A stretch of DNA of 28,280 nucleotides from Deltaproteobacteria bacterium (GTDB taxonomy: Bacteria; Desulfobacterota; JADFXK01). The notes under the pieces were generated by a model, which saw nothing but the letters and a program-made list of their open reading frames with translations, did not search any database and had not been told where the DNA came from. The first letter of the stretch is position 1. Each line of letters starts with the position of its first letter. Where the stretch lies: positions 1 to 28,280 of the forward strand of contig JADFYA010000008.1 of the NCBI GenBank assembly GCA_015233285.1. The letters are read 5' to 3'. Shown here one piece after another: positions 16,933 through 25,463 of the stretch. Position numbers and translations under genes: made by a program.

Positions 16933-17650
16933 GGCTATCTTTCTCCTTGAAAATATTTCCAACTTCTAAAGAGAAAAAGACCCCTGCGCCATCAGGCAGA
17001 TTGGCGGCGGTTATCTTCCCGTTTAAGGCTTCGGCGGCCAGGCGACAAAAAGTCAAACCCAGCCCGTGGCCTTTCCATTTCCTGGTGGTGGTCAGATGCA
17101 GTTGAGTACCGGCGTCAAAAATGCTCTGCAAATGTTCAACCGGGATGAGTGGCCCAACATTAGTGACTTTCAGGGTAAATCCCTTCTCATGGGAAGCCGC
17201 TTCCAGCAAAATCGGCGTCCGGCTATGGACATGGTACATGGCGTTCAAGAGCAGATTATCAGCTATCCGATTAATGAGCTCGGGGTCGGTGGACACTTTA
17301 TGCCTGCCCTGGAAGCTCCATTTCAGACTTTTTTCTTCCGCCTCGGCTAAGGCGGTGAAACGGTCGGCTATATTCTTAATCAAAGCGCCCAAATCACACA
17401 ACTGGATATGGGGCGTCAAACTGCGGGTGGTTAGGACCTCCTGCATATCATTCAACATTAATTGAACTCGCTCTAGAGCCGACAATGAAGTTCTGATGAG
17501 ATTAACATGGCTTTCTTTTTTTAAATCCAGTTTTCCGGTTAATAGCCTGGTCAATACCCGGTTGATTACAGATATAGGGGCGTCCAAATCATGGATGATC
17601 ATCCTGGTCAGCAGGGTTAAATCTTGTTCCTGTGGTTGATTTGCAGCCAT
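16925..17650 (-). CDS. small sensorless histidine kinase
   Basis: A 241-residue protein. The HisKA helix holds the H box TRMIIHDLDAPISV (His20), followed by an HATPase with N box ADNLLLNAMYHV and G2-type KGHGLGLTFCRLAAEALNG. The G1 box, normally DxGxG, reads NVGPLIP, so the first Asp is Asn and one Gly is lost; ATP binding may be weakened. No sensor domain, PAS or membrane helix precedes the H box. GGAG precedes the ATG at moderate spacing. It sits between the large CheA (99-bp gap) and cheV (8-bp overlap), so it probably feeds or drains phosphate in this pathway. A phosphatase-like or scaffold role is an alternative if ATP binding is lost. Confidence 0.88.
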   Translation of the reverse strand: MAANQPQEQDLTLLTRMIIHDLDAPISVINRVLTRLLTGKLDLKKESHVNLIRTSLSALERVQLMLNDMQEVLTTRSLTPHIQLCDLGALIKNIADRFTALAEAEEKSLKWSFQGRHKVSTDPELINRIADNLLLNAMYHVHSRTPILLEAASHEKGFTLKVTNVGPLIPVEHLQSIFDAGTQLHLTTTRKWKGHGLGLTFCRLAAEALNGKITAANLPDGAGVFFSLEVGNIFKEKDSHD

Positions 17651-17749
17651 TGTGACGGCTTCTCCTACAGATGGCGATGGGGGTCTTTGTGGCGCCGGCC
17701 GTTTATCCGGCTTGGTTCCGGCGGATATTTTTAAAATTAGCGTTAATTA

Positions 17750-20410
17750 TTATAATCTTAACGGATTAAGAACCAGAATTATCTTTCCTTCCGAGGTAAT
17801 AGTGGCGCCCATGAATTCTGGAAAGGTTCCCAGAGGCCCTTCAATATTTTTAATCACATATTCTTCTTCTTTAAAAAAAAGGTCGACTTCCACAGCCGTC
17901 TTCTGACCAGTGACATTCAGGATAACGAGTGAACTCATCTCGTCTCGCCCATGGTTCCGGCCCGAATAGGAGCAGCCGCCAGAGTTTAACCCGAGAACTT
18001 CTTTCAAATTTAATACAGGTATGGTTTGATCTCTAATGACCACCATCTTCCTGCCTCTGTGGGAATGAAAGGACAATCCGGCTGTTTTGATTGTCTCAAG
18101 CACAAATTCCAAAGGTAAATAATAATGCTCATCCGACACAGACACCTTAAGGCCGCGGCTAACCGCCAACGTCAGGGGAAGCCTCAATAGCGCAGTTACC
18201 CCAAAGCCCGGCCGGTTGGTCAGGGTAACCGTCCCGCCGATAGCCTCGATATCTTTTCTGACCACATCCATGCCCACACCACGGCCGGAAACATCAGTAA
18301 CCTCTATGGCCGAACTGAAACCCGAATGGAAGACCAGATTGACCCTCTCCTCCTCGCTCATTCTTTCCAGGGTGTCCAAATCGACTATTCTTTTTTCAAT
18401 AGCCAGCAGACTGAGTTTTTTTGTGTCTATGCCCCGGCCGTCATCGGACACTTCAACCATGGCATGGTGGCCTTGGTTATGAGCCCTTAGACGAATGACG
18501 CCGCAAACGGGTTTTCCTGCCGCCCGCCTGACTTCAGGGGTCTCGATACCATGATCGGCAGCGTTTCTCACCAGATGAACCAGCGGCGTGCTGATGGCCT
18601 CGATGATCGTCTTGTCCAGTTCAGTCTCAGCCCCATCCATTTCCAGAACAATTTGCTTATTCATGCGCCGGGCTAAATCCCGCACCAATCTGGGAAATTT
18701 TTCAAAAACATGGGACACCGGCGTCATCCGCACTTCCATGATGGAGGCTTGCAGGCCGTCGCCGATGCGGCTGATGGCGTTACTGACCTCTTTGACTTTG
18801 GCGGCTATGTCGGGCCGGTCATCATCCACCGCAATGGATCTGGCCAGATGACGCAAGCTGTTCTTGCCGACCACCAGTTCGCCGATCAGATTCATCAGGT
18901 GATCTAAGCGTTCTTGCGGGACCTTGATCATGGCCGAGCGTTCAGGTCCGGTAAGCTCTTGACCGGTCGGGATATCTCCGCCAGGCTCTTGTTTTTCAGA
19001 TAGATCCGGTGTGCCGGCCTCTGGCTCGGATAATTCCTCCTTTTCGGCTACCATCTGGATGATGAGCCGCAACATATTCTGGAGCACGGGCAAATGACCG
19101 GCTTGGGTCTCATCGGACCAGTTCTGGATCAATATTTTTAGTGAATTAAGACCCTGGTCAGCTTGTTTGGCCTGATCAGGCTGGCCCGCTGCGGTGAAAG
19201 TCCGCTTGAGAGTTTGAAAGGCTATTCTAACTTTGCCCGCGGCTTTTACCCGGGTAGCCTCCTCCATTAATTGTTTCAGGCCGGCTTCCAGGCTCTCGGC
19301 CACCTGTTTCAGCGTTTTGATAACAGCCGCATCCTGAAAGGATTTTTGTTCGGCCGGTCCGGGCGCTGCGGCCAGGCCATAAGAGACGGTTTCACCCGCC
19401 GCTTTATTCATTTTTTCAATAAAGTTACTGACGTCATAACCGGCTTCATCGCCCCGATAATAAAGATCCATTAGACGCCTGGTGTGGTCACAGACTGACA
19501 GAAGGAGGTCCGTATCGATACGAGACAGGGCGACACCGCTTTCGCGTCTTGTTTGAATCAAGTGTTCTGCAGTATGAACCAAGAGCCGCATCTTGTTCAG
19601 GATGTGGTTTTGCCTGACCTGTTCATTTCTGATGAGGGCCAGCAACAGACCGGCGATTCCTTTAAATGAATGGAAGCCGCGCAGCATGACCTCCACCATG
19701 TTTCTTTTAGACGAGTCGGCCTCAATGGCCAGCAGGGCGTCCTCCACCAACCGTAGATAGTCCTGGCCCTCACCAATGAAATCCTGGGCCATCTGCGGAG
19801 TTATGGTGACCATCTGTTCTTTCGGTTCCTCTTCTTTACCTGGAATCAGACAAGGCTGAGCAGGCGGAGTCAAAACCGGGGAGATGTCCGAAGAAATCGA
19901 ATCAATCGCTGTATCTGGCGTTTCCTGGGCCAAAACGTCAGGCGCAAGCAAGTTTTCTTCGGAGAGCTTGTCTGCAATCCAGGCCATCAGGTCGGCTATG
20001 TCTGTCTCTATAGTCACTGCTTGAGCGTCAGCATTGTTTTCTCCGGCCAGGTCTCCAGCGATTGACAGTACCTGGGCAAACCGCCTTTTCAGCTCTTCTA
20101 CCGCTGTCAGCAGACAATCGGCGTCATCCGTATTCACCACCCGGTATCCAGCCCCAACCTGATCCAGCAACTTCAGAAGCCGACGGGTGAGTTTTTCCAT
20201 AGGCCCCAGGTCCAAAAAACCGGCCAGGCCGGCAATCCATTGAAGCGGCGATGAAACGATGCCGCCTTTTTCAGCCAGAGCGGCCGGCCGGCCCTCCAGC
20301 GACAAAATACCGCCTGTAATATCCTCAAGCCTTTCAAGCGCGCCTGGAATAACCTCCAGCATCAATTCAGCGTCGGCCGGCCGAACAATCATAGATGAAG
20401 ATTCGGGCAT
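17750..20410 (-). CDS. cheA: CheA chemotaxis histidine kinase with a degenerate extra HPt
   Basis: An 886-residue kinase. The true HPt (about 205-310) carries RGFHSFKGIAGLL with His247. Before it, residues about 15-110 have the length and pattern of another HPt (LQWIAGLAGFLDLGPMEKL, compared with ALHTLKGGCGFLG in the second CheA), but Gln57 replaces the phospho-His and Ala60 the Lys. After linker helices and an acidic stretch come the P3 helices (MNLIGELVVGKNSL), the catalytic P4 domain (HLVRNAADHGIETPE, VSDDGRGID, TDVSGRGVGMDVVRKD) and a CheW-like P5 domain. It is the central kinase of the chemosensory system and would phosphorylate CheY (14 bp upstream), CheB and possibly CheV. AAAGGAAAG precedes the start. 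Confidence 0.93.
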   Translation of the reverse strand: MPESSSMIVRPADAELMLEVIPGALERLEDITGGILSLEGRPAALAEKGGIVSSPLQWIAGLAGFLDLGPMEKLTRRLLKLLDQVGAGYRVVNTDDADCLLTAVEELKRRFAQVLSIAGDLAGENNADAQAVTIETDIADLMAWIADKLSEENLLAPDVLAQETPDTAIDSISSDISPVLTPPAQPCLIPGKEEEPKEQMVTITPQMAQDFIGEGQDYLRLVEDALLAIEADSSKRNMVEVMLRGFHSFKGIAGLLLALIRNEQVRQNHILNKMRLLVHTAEHLIQTRRESGVALSRIDTDLLLSVCDHTRRLMDLYYRGDEAGYDVSNFIEKMNKAAGETVSYGLAAAPGPAEQKSFQDAAVIKTLKQVAESLEAGLKQLMEEATRVKAAGKVRIAFQTLKRTFTAAGQPDQAKQADQGLNSLKILIQNWSDETQAGHLPVLQNMLRLIIQMVAEKEELSEPEAGTPDLSEKQEPGGDIPTGQELTGPERSAMIKVPQERLDHLMNLIGELVVGKNSLRHLARSIAVDDDRPDIAAKVKEVSNAISRIGDGLQASIMEVRMTPVSHVFEKFPRLVRDLARRMNKQIVLEMDGAETELDKTIIEAISTPLVHLVRNAADHGIETPEVRRAAGKPVCGVIRLRAHNQGHHAMVEVSDDGRGIDTKKLSLLAIEKRIVDLDTLERMSEEERVNLVFHSGFSSAIEVTDVSGRGVGMDVVRKDIEAIGGTVTLTNRPGFGVTALLRLPLTLAVSRGLKVSVSDEHYYLPLEFVLETIKTAGLSFHSHRGRKMVVIRDQTIPVLNLKEVLGLNSGGCSYSGRNHGRDEMSSLVILNVTGQKTAVEVDLFFKEEEYVIKNIEGPLGTFPEFMGATITSEGKIILVLNPLRL

Positions 20411-20424
20411 GGGCTTTCCTTTGG

Positions 20425-20793
20425 TTAACCTAACAGCAGCTTGATATTGGCTATGACTTCTTCCGGGTCGGTGGGTTTGACGATATAAATGTTGGCGCCG
20501 GCGTCAAAACCGCGCTGCTTGTCCTGGGCTTCATCTTCAGTGGAGATGATAATCAACGGCAGATCGGCAAAGCGGCTGTCTTCACGGATACGCTCAATAA
20601 ATGTGTATCCGTCCATTTTGGGCATATTTATGTCGGTAATAATCATCTCAATGTTATCATGGGAATAAAGCTGTTCTAGGCCGTCTGCTCCGTCAATGGC
20701 CGTGATGGTTTCAAACCCGTAGAGCTGTAAAATATAAGAATGGTAATTTCTGGCCATTTCTGAATCATCGACGACTAGCAGGATCTTCTTCAT
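20425..20793 (-). CDS. cheY: CheY-like response regulator
   Basis: A 122-residue single receiver. The acidic pocket is VVDDSEMAR, the phospho-acceptor Asp54 lies in IITDINMPKMDG, Ser/Thr in IIISTEDEA and Lys in VKPTDPEE. It overlaps the end of cheR by 4 bp (ATGA), so the two are translationally coupled, and it precedes cheA by 14 bp. As the receiver next to the main CheA it is the expected output. With no flagellar switch genes nearby, its target here is unknown; type IV pili or another partner are possible. Confidence 0.92.
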   Translation of the reverse strand: MKKILLVVDDSEMARNYHSYILQLYGFETITAIDGADGLEQLYSHDNIEMIITDINMPKMDGYTFIERIREDSRFADLPLIIISTEDEAQDKQRGFDAGANIYIVKPTDPEEVIANIKLLLG

Positions 20794-21638
20794 TTGCCCT
20801 CCTGGTCAGGTTTTTGGTACACGATAGAATCACCTTTGCGCCGTAATCTGAAAGCGCCGGTAATGCGGCTCAATGATTCGGAATGCCCCAAAAAAATGTA
20901 TCCGCCGGGATTTAGGCAGTCATGGAAGCTGGAAACCACCTGGGCGCGTGATTCATTATCGAAATAGATGAGCACATTCCGGCAAAAGACAAAATCTATG
21001 TCGCTGAAACGGGTTAACTCAGCCGGGTTTTTCAGATTAACCCGTTCAAATTCGACCGTGTTTTTAATTTGCTGTTGAACCCGATATCGCTTCTCGGACG
21101 TGGAGGTAAACCATTTGGCCAGGTATTCGGGCGGGACATCTTTGACCGCTCTCTGCTCATAGACGGCGTGTTGGGCCGTTTCCAACACCCGTGTATTGAT
21201 ATCCGTCCCATAGATGGTGATGTTCCAGTCATCGAAGTCTTCAAGCATCTCCCTGAGGATAATGGCCAGAGTATAAGGCTCTTCTCCGGTGGAACATCCA
21301 GCCGACCACAACCGCAGCCGCCAGCGCCCCAGCTTCCTCTTGGCCTGACACGTCTCCTGCAAGCAGTGCTCGGCAAAAGAGGCCAACTGCTCAAACTCTC
21401 TGAAAAAATATGTTTCGTTGGTGGTCAGCAGGTTGACCAGAGCCTGCAATTCCAGGCGTTGGGGATCACAAAATCGGAGATCCCGAAAGTAATCAACGTA
21501 ATCTACGGCGCCGGTGTCGTTAATTCTAACGTCCAGACGTTTCTTGATATAGAACATTTTCTTGTCGTCGAACATGATGCCTGTCTGACGATAAATAAAA
21601 TCCCGGATCCGTTTATAGTCTTCAAAGGATAGTTTCAC
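20790..21638 (-). CDS. cheR: CheR, chemoreceptor glutamate methyltransferase
   Basis: S-adenosylmethionine-dependent methylation of receptor glutamates. I start it at GTG 21636-21638 (282 residues), which begins exactly at the CheR N-domain (LSFEDYKRIRDFIYRQTGI), follows AGAGAG, and avoids overlap. A TTG at 21708-21710 would add 24 residues but overlap the HEAT gene by 53 bp and has no ribosome binding site. Motifs seen are LTTNETYFFRE, the SAM loop LWSAGCSTGEEPYTLAI, YGTDIN, DFVFCRNVLIYF and GGYIFLGHSESL. The partner receptor at 25464 lacks the NWETF-like tether and CheR has no extra TPR part, so it would act directly on the receptor bundle. It lies 19 bp after the HEAT gene and overlaps cheY by 4 bp. 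Confidence 0.93.
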   Translation of the reverse strand: MKLSFEDYKRIRDFIYRQTGIMFDDKKMFYIKKRLDVRINDTGAVDYVDYFRDLRFCDPQRLELQALVNLLTTNETYFFREFEQLASFAEHCLQETCQAKRKLGRWRLRLWSAGCSTGEEPYTLAIILREMLEDFDDWNITIYGTDINTRVLETAQHAVYEQRAVKDVPPEYLAKWFTSTSEKRYRVQQQIKNTVEFERVNLKNPAELTRFSDIDFVFCRNVLIYFDNESRAQVVSSFHDCLNPGGYIFLGHSESLSRITGAFRLRRKGDSIVYQKPDQEGK

Positions 21639-21657
21639 TTCTAGCTCTCTTCTGATA

Positions 21658-22656
21658 TCAGGCAAGCTCGGCGATGAGTCCGGCGTCGTCTTCAGTGCCA
21701 AACTGATCAAGATATTCGGCTGCGGCCATGCGGAACGATTCGTAATCTGATTTTACCATTTCCCTGGCCTGGTCCAATGCACTGTCTCCCATGCCGAAAA
21801 GAACCGTTCGAGCCATCTCCCAGGCCAGATCCGATTCGGGATTTTCCATCAAGTGTTGATGGAGCTTCTGACAAAGAGCGGGAGGCAAAAATATACCCTG
21901 GTGTCTGTCTAAAATGGCGGCGGCCGCTTCAACCACCGGCTTCAACAGAATTGAGCCTCGCTGCTCCAAAAGGATCTCCAGCAGGTCGAGCTCTTCTTTT
22001 CCACCCAGCGCCCCCAAATAGCGGAAAAATGAAAACATGATCAGCGGATGGGACTCTTTAACCAGTTCCTGAATAATAACCCGGCGGTTAGGAGAATGGC
22101 CCAGTTTAGCCAGCGCCTCCAGGCAGGCGCATCGGATCATCAATTTGTTTTCTTTAAGCAGGACCTCTTCAATGGCCGCGGCCGGACTGTTTATCCCCAT
22201 ATTGCCTAAAGCTTCGATGGCCGCCTGCTGCACATTGGCGTTGGGATCGGCCAGTCGGCCTTCCACAATGGCCATCCATTCCTTCAATGAACTGTCAGCT
22301 AAAGTATCTACAACGAACTTACGCACATCTTTATTGGGATCCTCAACCAGATTTGACATGGTTGATAAAAAGGATGCGACAAAAAGATGCATTGACTCGA
22401 TGGCCGCATTTCTGAGAAACGGCTCATCAGACCTGAACATCCGTTCCACAAAAGAAAAGCCGGCTACGGGAAAAGCATATTTTTCCAATAAATTAAAAAC
22501 TTTTTCTTTTTCCGCCACAGAAGATGTCTGTTCAACGCGCTCAACCAGGCACTCGATTATCCCGGCCAGGTCTATGCCCCTGAAAAATTCGATGGCGGCC
22601 TGCTTTTCTTTTTCAGACCCTATTCGCAGTTTGTCCAGACTGGTTTGAATATCCAT
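21658..22656 (-). CDS. HEAT-repeat protein of the chemosensory cluster
   Basis: A 332-residue all-helical protein. Repeating units have the HEAT pattern with a conserved Asp-Val-Arg turn or its equivalents: EDPNKDVRKFVVDTLAD, ADPNANVQQAAIEALGNMG, KENKLMIRCACLEALAKLG, EQRGSILLKPVVEAAAAIL, KSDYESFRMAAAEYLDQFG. There is no signal peptide or catalytic motif, so it is probably a cytoplasmic scaffold or binding protein. HEAT proteins of the PBS-lyase type occur in several alternative-function che clusters, including Che7 of Myxococcus. CAGGAAAG precedes the ATG. It stands between cheB (50-bp gap) and cheR (19 bp), the two adaptation enzymes, which suggests it recruits or modulates one of them. Confidence 0.85.
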   Translation of the reverse strand: MDIQTSLDKLRIGSEKEKQAAIEFFRGIDLAGIIECLVERVEQTSSVAEKEKVFNLLEKYAFPVAGFSFVERMFRSDEPFLRNAAIESMHLFVASFLSTMSNLVEDPNKDVRKFVVDTLADSSLKEWMAIVEGRLADPNANVQQAAIEALGNMGINSPAAAIEEVLLKENKLMIRCACLEALAKLGHSPNRRVIIQELVKESHPLIMFSFFRYLGALGGKEELDLLEILLEQRGSILLKPVVEAAAAILDRHQGIFLPPALCQKLHQHLMENPESDLAWEMARTVLFGMGDSALDQAREMVKSDYESFRMAAAEYLDQFGTEDDAGLIAELA

Positions 22657-22706
22657 TTTCTTTCCTGAAGCAACATGGTCTACGTGAATAAACGCCTATG
22701 TTATAG

Positions 22707-23804
22707 TCAGGAGCCGACGTACTTGATAATATGGTCGGCGATTTCCCAACTTCCGGCTACGATTTTGGCGCCTCCTCGGGCCACGGCTTCACCCGGCATG
22801 CCCCAGACGACCGCGCTTTCCTCACTCTCAGCGATGGTTATTCCCCCTCCCCGGGTAATTTCAACCATGGCCTCAGCGCCGTCATCACCCATGCCGGTCA
22901 TCAGCACTCCAATGGTGTCAGCCCCGTAAACACTGTGGACGGACCGCATCATAACATCTACCGAAGGAACAAACAGATGAGGCGGCCGGGTGGGAGTCCG
23001 GATGACCACTTCACGATTGATTTTTTTGGCTAAGGTCATATGGCAGCCTCCGCGGGCCAGATAGATCGTCCCTGGAGAAACGGTCATTCCACTTTGGGCT
23101 ACCACACACCGCAAAGAACAGTTCCTGTCCAGCCGCTTGGCGAAAGTTTCAATAAAATTGACAGGCATATGCTGGACCATAAATATGGCGGCGTTGAGTG
23201 ACCCGGGCAGACGGGGCAGCACCTCGTAAATAGTGCTTGGCCCGCCGGTGGATATGCCCAAGGCCACAGCCGGATAGCCAAAGACTGACTTGCCTCGGCG
23301 CTCCACCGTTGGGCCTGCCTGGACCGGCCGGCGCGCCAAGTCCCTGGCCGCTGGTCTGACGGTTGAACGGGAGCCCTTTTGCCTGAGACGGGCGGATACA
23401 CCGGCTTTAGCCGCCGCTCGAACCTTGCTCACCAGGTCGCGGGCCACCATGTCCATATTAATGGATACAGTCCCGCCCGGCTTAGGCACATAATCAAAGG
23501 CTCCCAATTCAAGGGCCTGGATGGTCACCGCTGCGCCGGCCTGGCTGAGTGAAGAGACAATAATGACCGGCGCGGCTTCCATCTTGACCAGAATCTCCAG
23601 GGCGGACAGTCCGTCTAAGCGCGGCATGTTGATATCCAACAAGATTACATCGGGCCGCGACTCCTTGCTTTTGTCAATGGCGTCCTGCCCGTCTCTGGCC
23701 GCGCCGACCACTTCAATGTCTCCGGCGGCTTCCAGGATATTCCGCAGCGACCGCCTCATCAGGGCGGAATCATCGGCAAAAAGAACCTTTATCTTAGAAG
23801 CCAT
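22707..23804 (-). CDS. cheB: CheB, receiver-linked chemoreceptor methylesterase
   Basis: A 365-residue protein. The receiver (1-125) has FADDSALMRRSL and Asp57 in ILLDINMPRLDG. The esterase/deamidase domain (about 175-365) carries the catalytic triad Ser185 (GISTGGPSTI), His212 (MVQHMP) and Asp307 (GMGDDGAEAM). A basic Arg/Ala-rich linker lies between the two. It removes the methyl groups that CheR adds, under control of phosphorylation by CheA, and so provides adaptation. GGAGACA precedes the ATG. All catalytic residues are present, so the enzyme should be active. It lies 57 bp after the triple-CheW gene and 50 bp before the HEAT gene. Confidence 0.94.
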   Translation of the reverse strand: MASKIKVLFADDSALMRRSLRNILEAAGDIEVVGAARDGQDAIDKSKESRPDVILLDINMPRLDGLSALEILVKMEAAPVIIVSSLSQAGAAVTIQALELGAFDYVPKPGGTVSINMDMVARDLVSKVRAAAKAGVSARLRQKGSRSTVRPAARDLARRPVQAGPTVERRGKSVFGYPAVALGISTGGPSTIYEVLPRLPGSLNAAIFMVQHMPVNFIETFAKRLDRNCSLRCVVAQSGMTVSPGTIYLARGGCHMTLAKKINREVVIRTPTRPPHLFVPSVDVMMRSVHSVYGADTIGVLMTGMGDDGAEAMVEITRGGGITIAESEESAVVWGMPGEAVARGGAKIVAGSWEIADHIIKYVGS

Positions 23805-23861
23805 TGTCTCCGTCTTTTCATTAATATTTCCATATATTCCAACTGGTTTTCCCGAGCAGGG

Positions 23862-25445
23862 TTAGTCTTCAATTTCAAGATCCCTTTTTCCTTTGGCCGG
23901 TTTTTTCTTGTCATCTCTTTTGACGCCGGTGGAGCGGATTTCCTTCTGTTCTTTAGAGGAAAAAAGTTTACCTGTATCCAGCAACAAGATCATCCGGTTA
24001 CCCTCATTGGCCTTGCACACGCCGGACATGAATTCCCCCTGGTCTTCGTCCCGGCCGGAGCTGACAATTTGCGGCGTCGGTTCAATGTCTTTAGCCGACA
24101 GCCTCAGGACTTCGTTGACCTGGTCAACAATAATACCTGTCCGGGCTCCGTCCAGTTCCACAATAATTATTCTGGTTCGATCATCCGCTTCCTGGTCGGG
24201 CAGGCTGAAACGCCGGCGCAGATTGACCAGCGGGACAACCTGTCCCCGCAGGTTGGTCACTCCGGCTAAAAATGCCGGCGCTTTGGGCAACCGGGTTATC
24301 TCACCTAACCGGTTTATCTCCTGGACTTGAGTGATTTCAATGCCATACTCTTCGCCGCCCAGCAAGAAAGTGACCAACTGCTCTTCTTCAATGGAAATGC
24401 CGGTTTTTGAAGAGACGGTTGACCCGGTCTGGTCGTCGCCCATTATGGCTCCCACTTCTTCCACGTCAATCAAGCCGCGCTGATCAAGAATGAGGATTAA
24501 CCGCTTACCGTCATCCAGCCGGGCTACGGCTTGCAACTCCCGGCCGCTGGAAGCCAGCCGCGGGGTCTGGTCAATCACCGCCATGGGGACACGCAGCACT
24601 TCATTAACCTTGTCCACCATCAGCCCCAGGGTCAGTCCTTCCACTTCAATGACCAGAACTCGTTGGTCAGAGGCTTCCATTTCCGGCATACCCAAAATAA
24701 TTCTCAAATCCAGTAACGGCAGCAAAACATTGCGGACCGTAAATAGCCCCCGGACGTAGTGGGGAGCATTGGGGACGGCCGTTATTTCGGTGAGTCGAAG
24801 GATTTCCTTGACCACGCCGATATCAAAGGCGTATTCCTCTTCGCCCACCACAAAGGAGACCAGTTGGCGTTCCACCAGTTCATCCTGTTTCTTAGTTTGG
24901 GATTCTTCAGTTTTTTGATTGTGATAGAGTGTCTCTTTCCTGGCCGCGGCAACGGAGGTGTCAATATTGACAATTTCCTCGGGGCGGATAACCATGATTA
25001 AACGTTTGCCCCCGTCGAGCTTAATAACGCCACTCAAGAACGACTGGTCCACGCCGCTCTGGATGACCGACGGCGGCGGTTCTTCATCTGAGGTGGCCAC
25101 CCGTTTCACCTCGCTGACCGCGTCAACCACCATCCCGGTGGTGGTTCCCTGGACATCTAGGATCAGCACCCGGGTGCGTTCCGTGGCTTCGGCTTCCGGC
25201 AAAAAAAGCCGGCGGCGGCCGTCGATTACCGGCAGGACGTTGCCCCGCAGGTTAGCGATACCAGAGACATATTGCGGCGCTCTGGGGATATAGGTAATCT
25301 CCGGCACTCTGACTATTTCTCTTACGGTTTTTATATCAACGCCGAATTCTTCATCCGCCAGCCTAAAACAGACCAACTGCCGTTCCTCCACCTCAGCCCG
25401 ACGTCCATCCGTTACTGAGTCCACTACTCTTTGAGTCTGGGACAT
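23862..25445 (-). CDS. cheW: triple CheW-domain adaptor protein
   Basis: A 527-residue protein with three CheW domains in tandem, each with the same series of signatures. Domain 1 (about 20-165): RQLVCFRLADEEFGVDI, IPRAPQYVSGIANLRGNVLPVI. Domain 2 (about 190-335): RQLVSFVVGEEEYAFDI, VPNAPHYVRGLFTVRNVLLPLLDL. Domain 3 (about 350-500): EQLVTFLLGGEEYGIEI, LPKAPAFLAGVTNLRGQVVPLVNL. The C-terminus is Lys-rich and charged. Normal CheW is about 160 residues. One chain that offers three CheW folds could tie several receptor dimers and CheA P5 domains together. AAGGAGATAACTT precedes the ATG. It starts 18 bp after the receptor gene and shares its transcript. Domain 2 has lost the Gly of the LRG motif (VRN), so the three sites are probably not equivalent. 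Confidence 0.94.
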   Translation of the reverse strand: MSQTQRVVDSVTDGRRAEVEERQLVCFRLADEEFGVDIKTVREIVRVPEITYIPRAPQYVSGIANLRGNVLPVIDGRRRLFLPEAEATERTRVLILDVQGTTTGMVVDAVSEVKRVATSDEEPPPSVIQSGVDQSFLSGVIKLDGGKRLIMVIRPEEIVNIDTSVAAARKETLYHNQKTEESQTKKQDELVERQLVSFVVGEEEYAFDIGVVKEILRLTEITAVPNAPHYVRGLFTVRNVLLPLLDLRIILGMPEMEASDQRVLVIEVEGLTLGLMVDKVNEVLRVPMAVIDQTPRLASSGRELQAVARLDDGKRLILILDQRGLIDVEEVGAIMGDDQTGSTVSSKTGISIEEEQLVTFLLGGEEYGIEITQVQEINRLGEITRLPKAPAFLAGVTNLRGQVVPLVNLRRRFSLPDQEADDRTRIIIVELDGARTGIIVDQVNEVLRLSAKDIEPTPQIVSSGRDEDQGEFMSGVCKANEGNRMILLLDTGKLFSSKEQKEIRSTGVKRDDKKKPAKGKRDLEIED

Positions 25446-25463
25446 AAGTTATCTCCTTAAACT

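Noticed and set aside
21639..21710. Upstream TTG start for CheR adding 24 residues
   Set aside because: It would overlap the HEAT gene by 53 bp and has no ribosome binding site; the GTG at 21636-21638 fits the family N-terminus.
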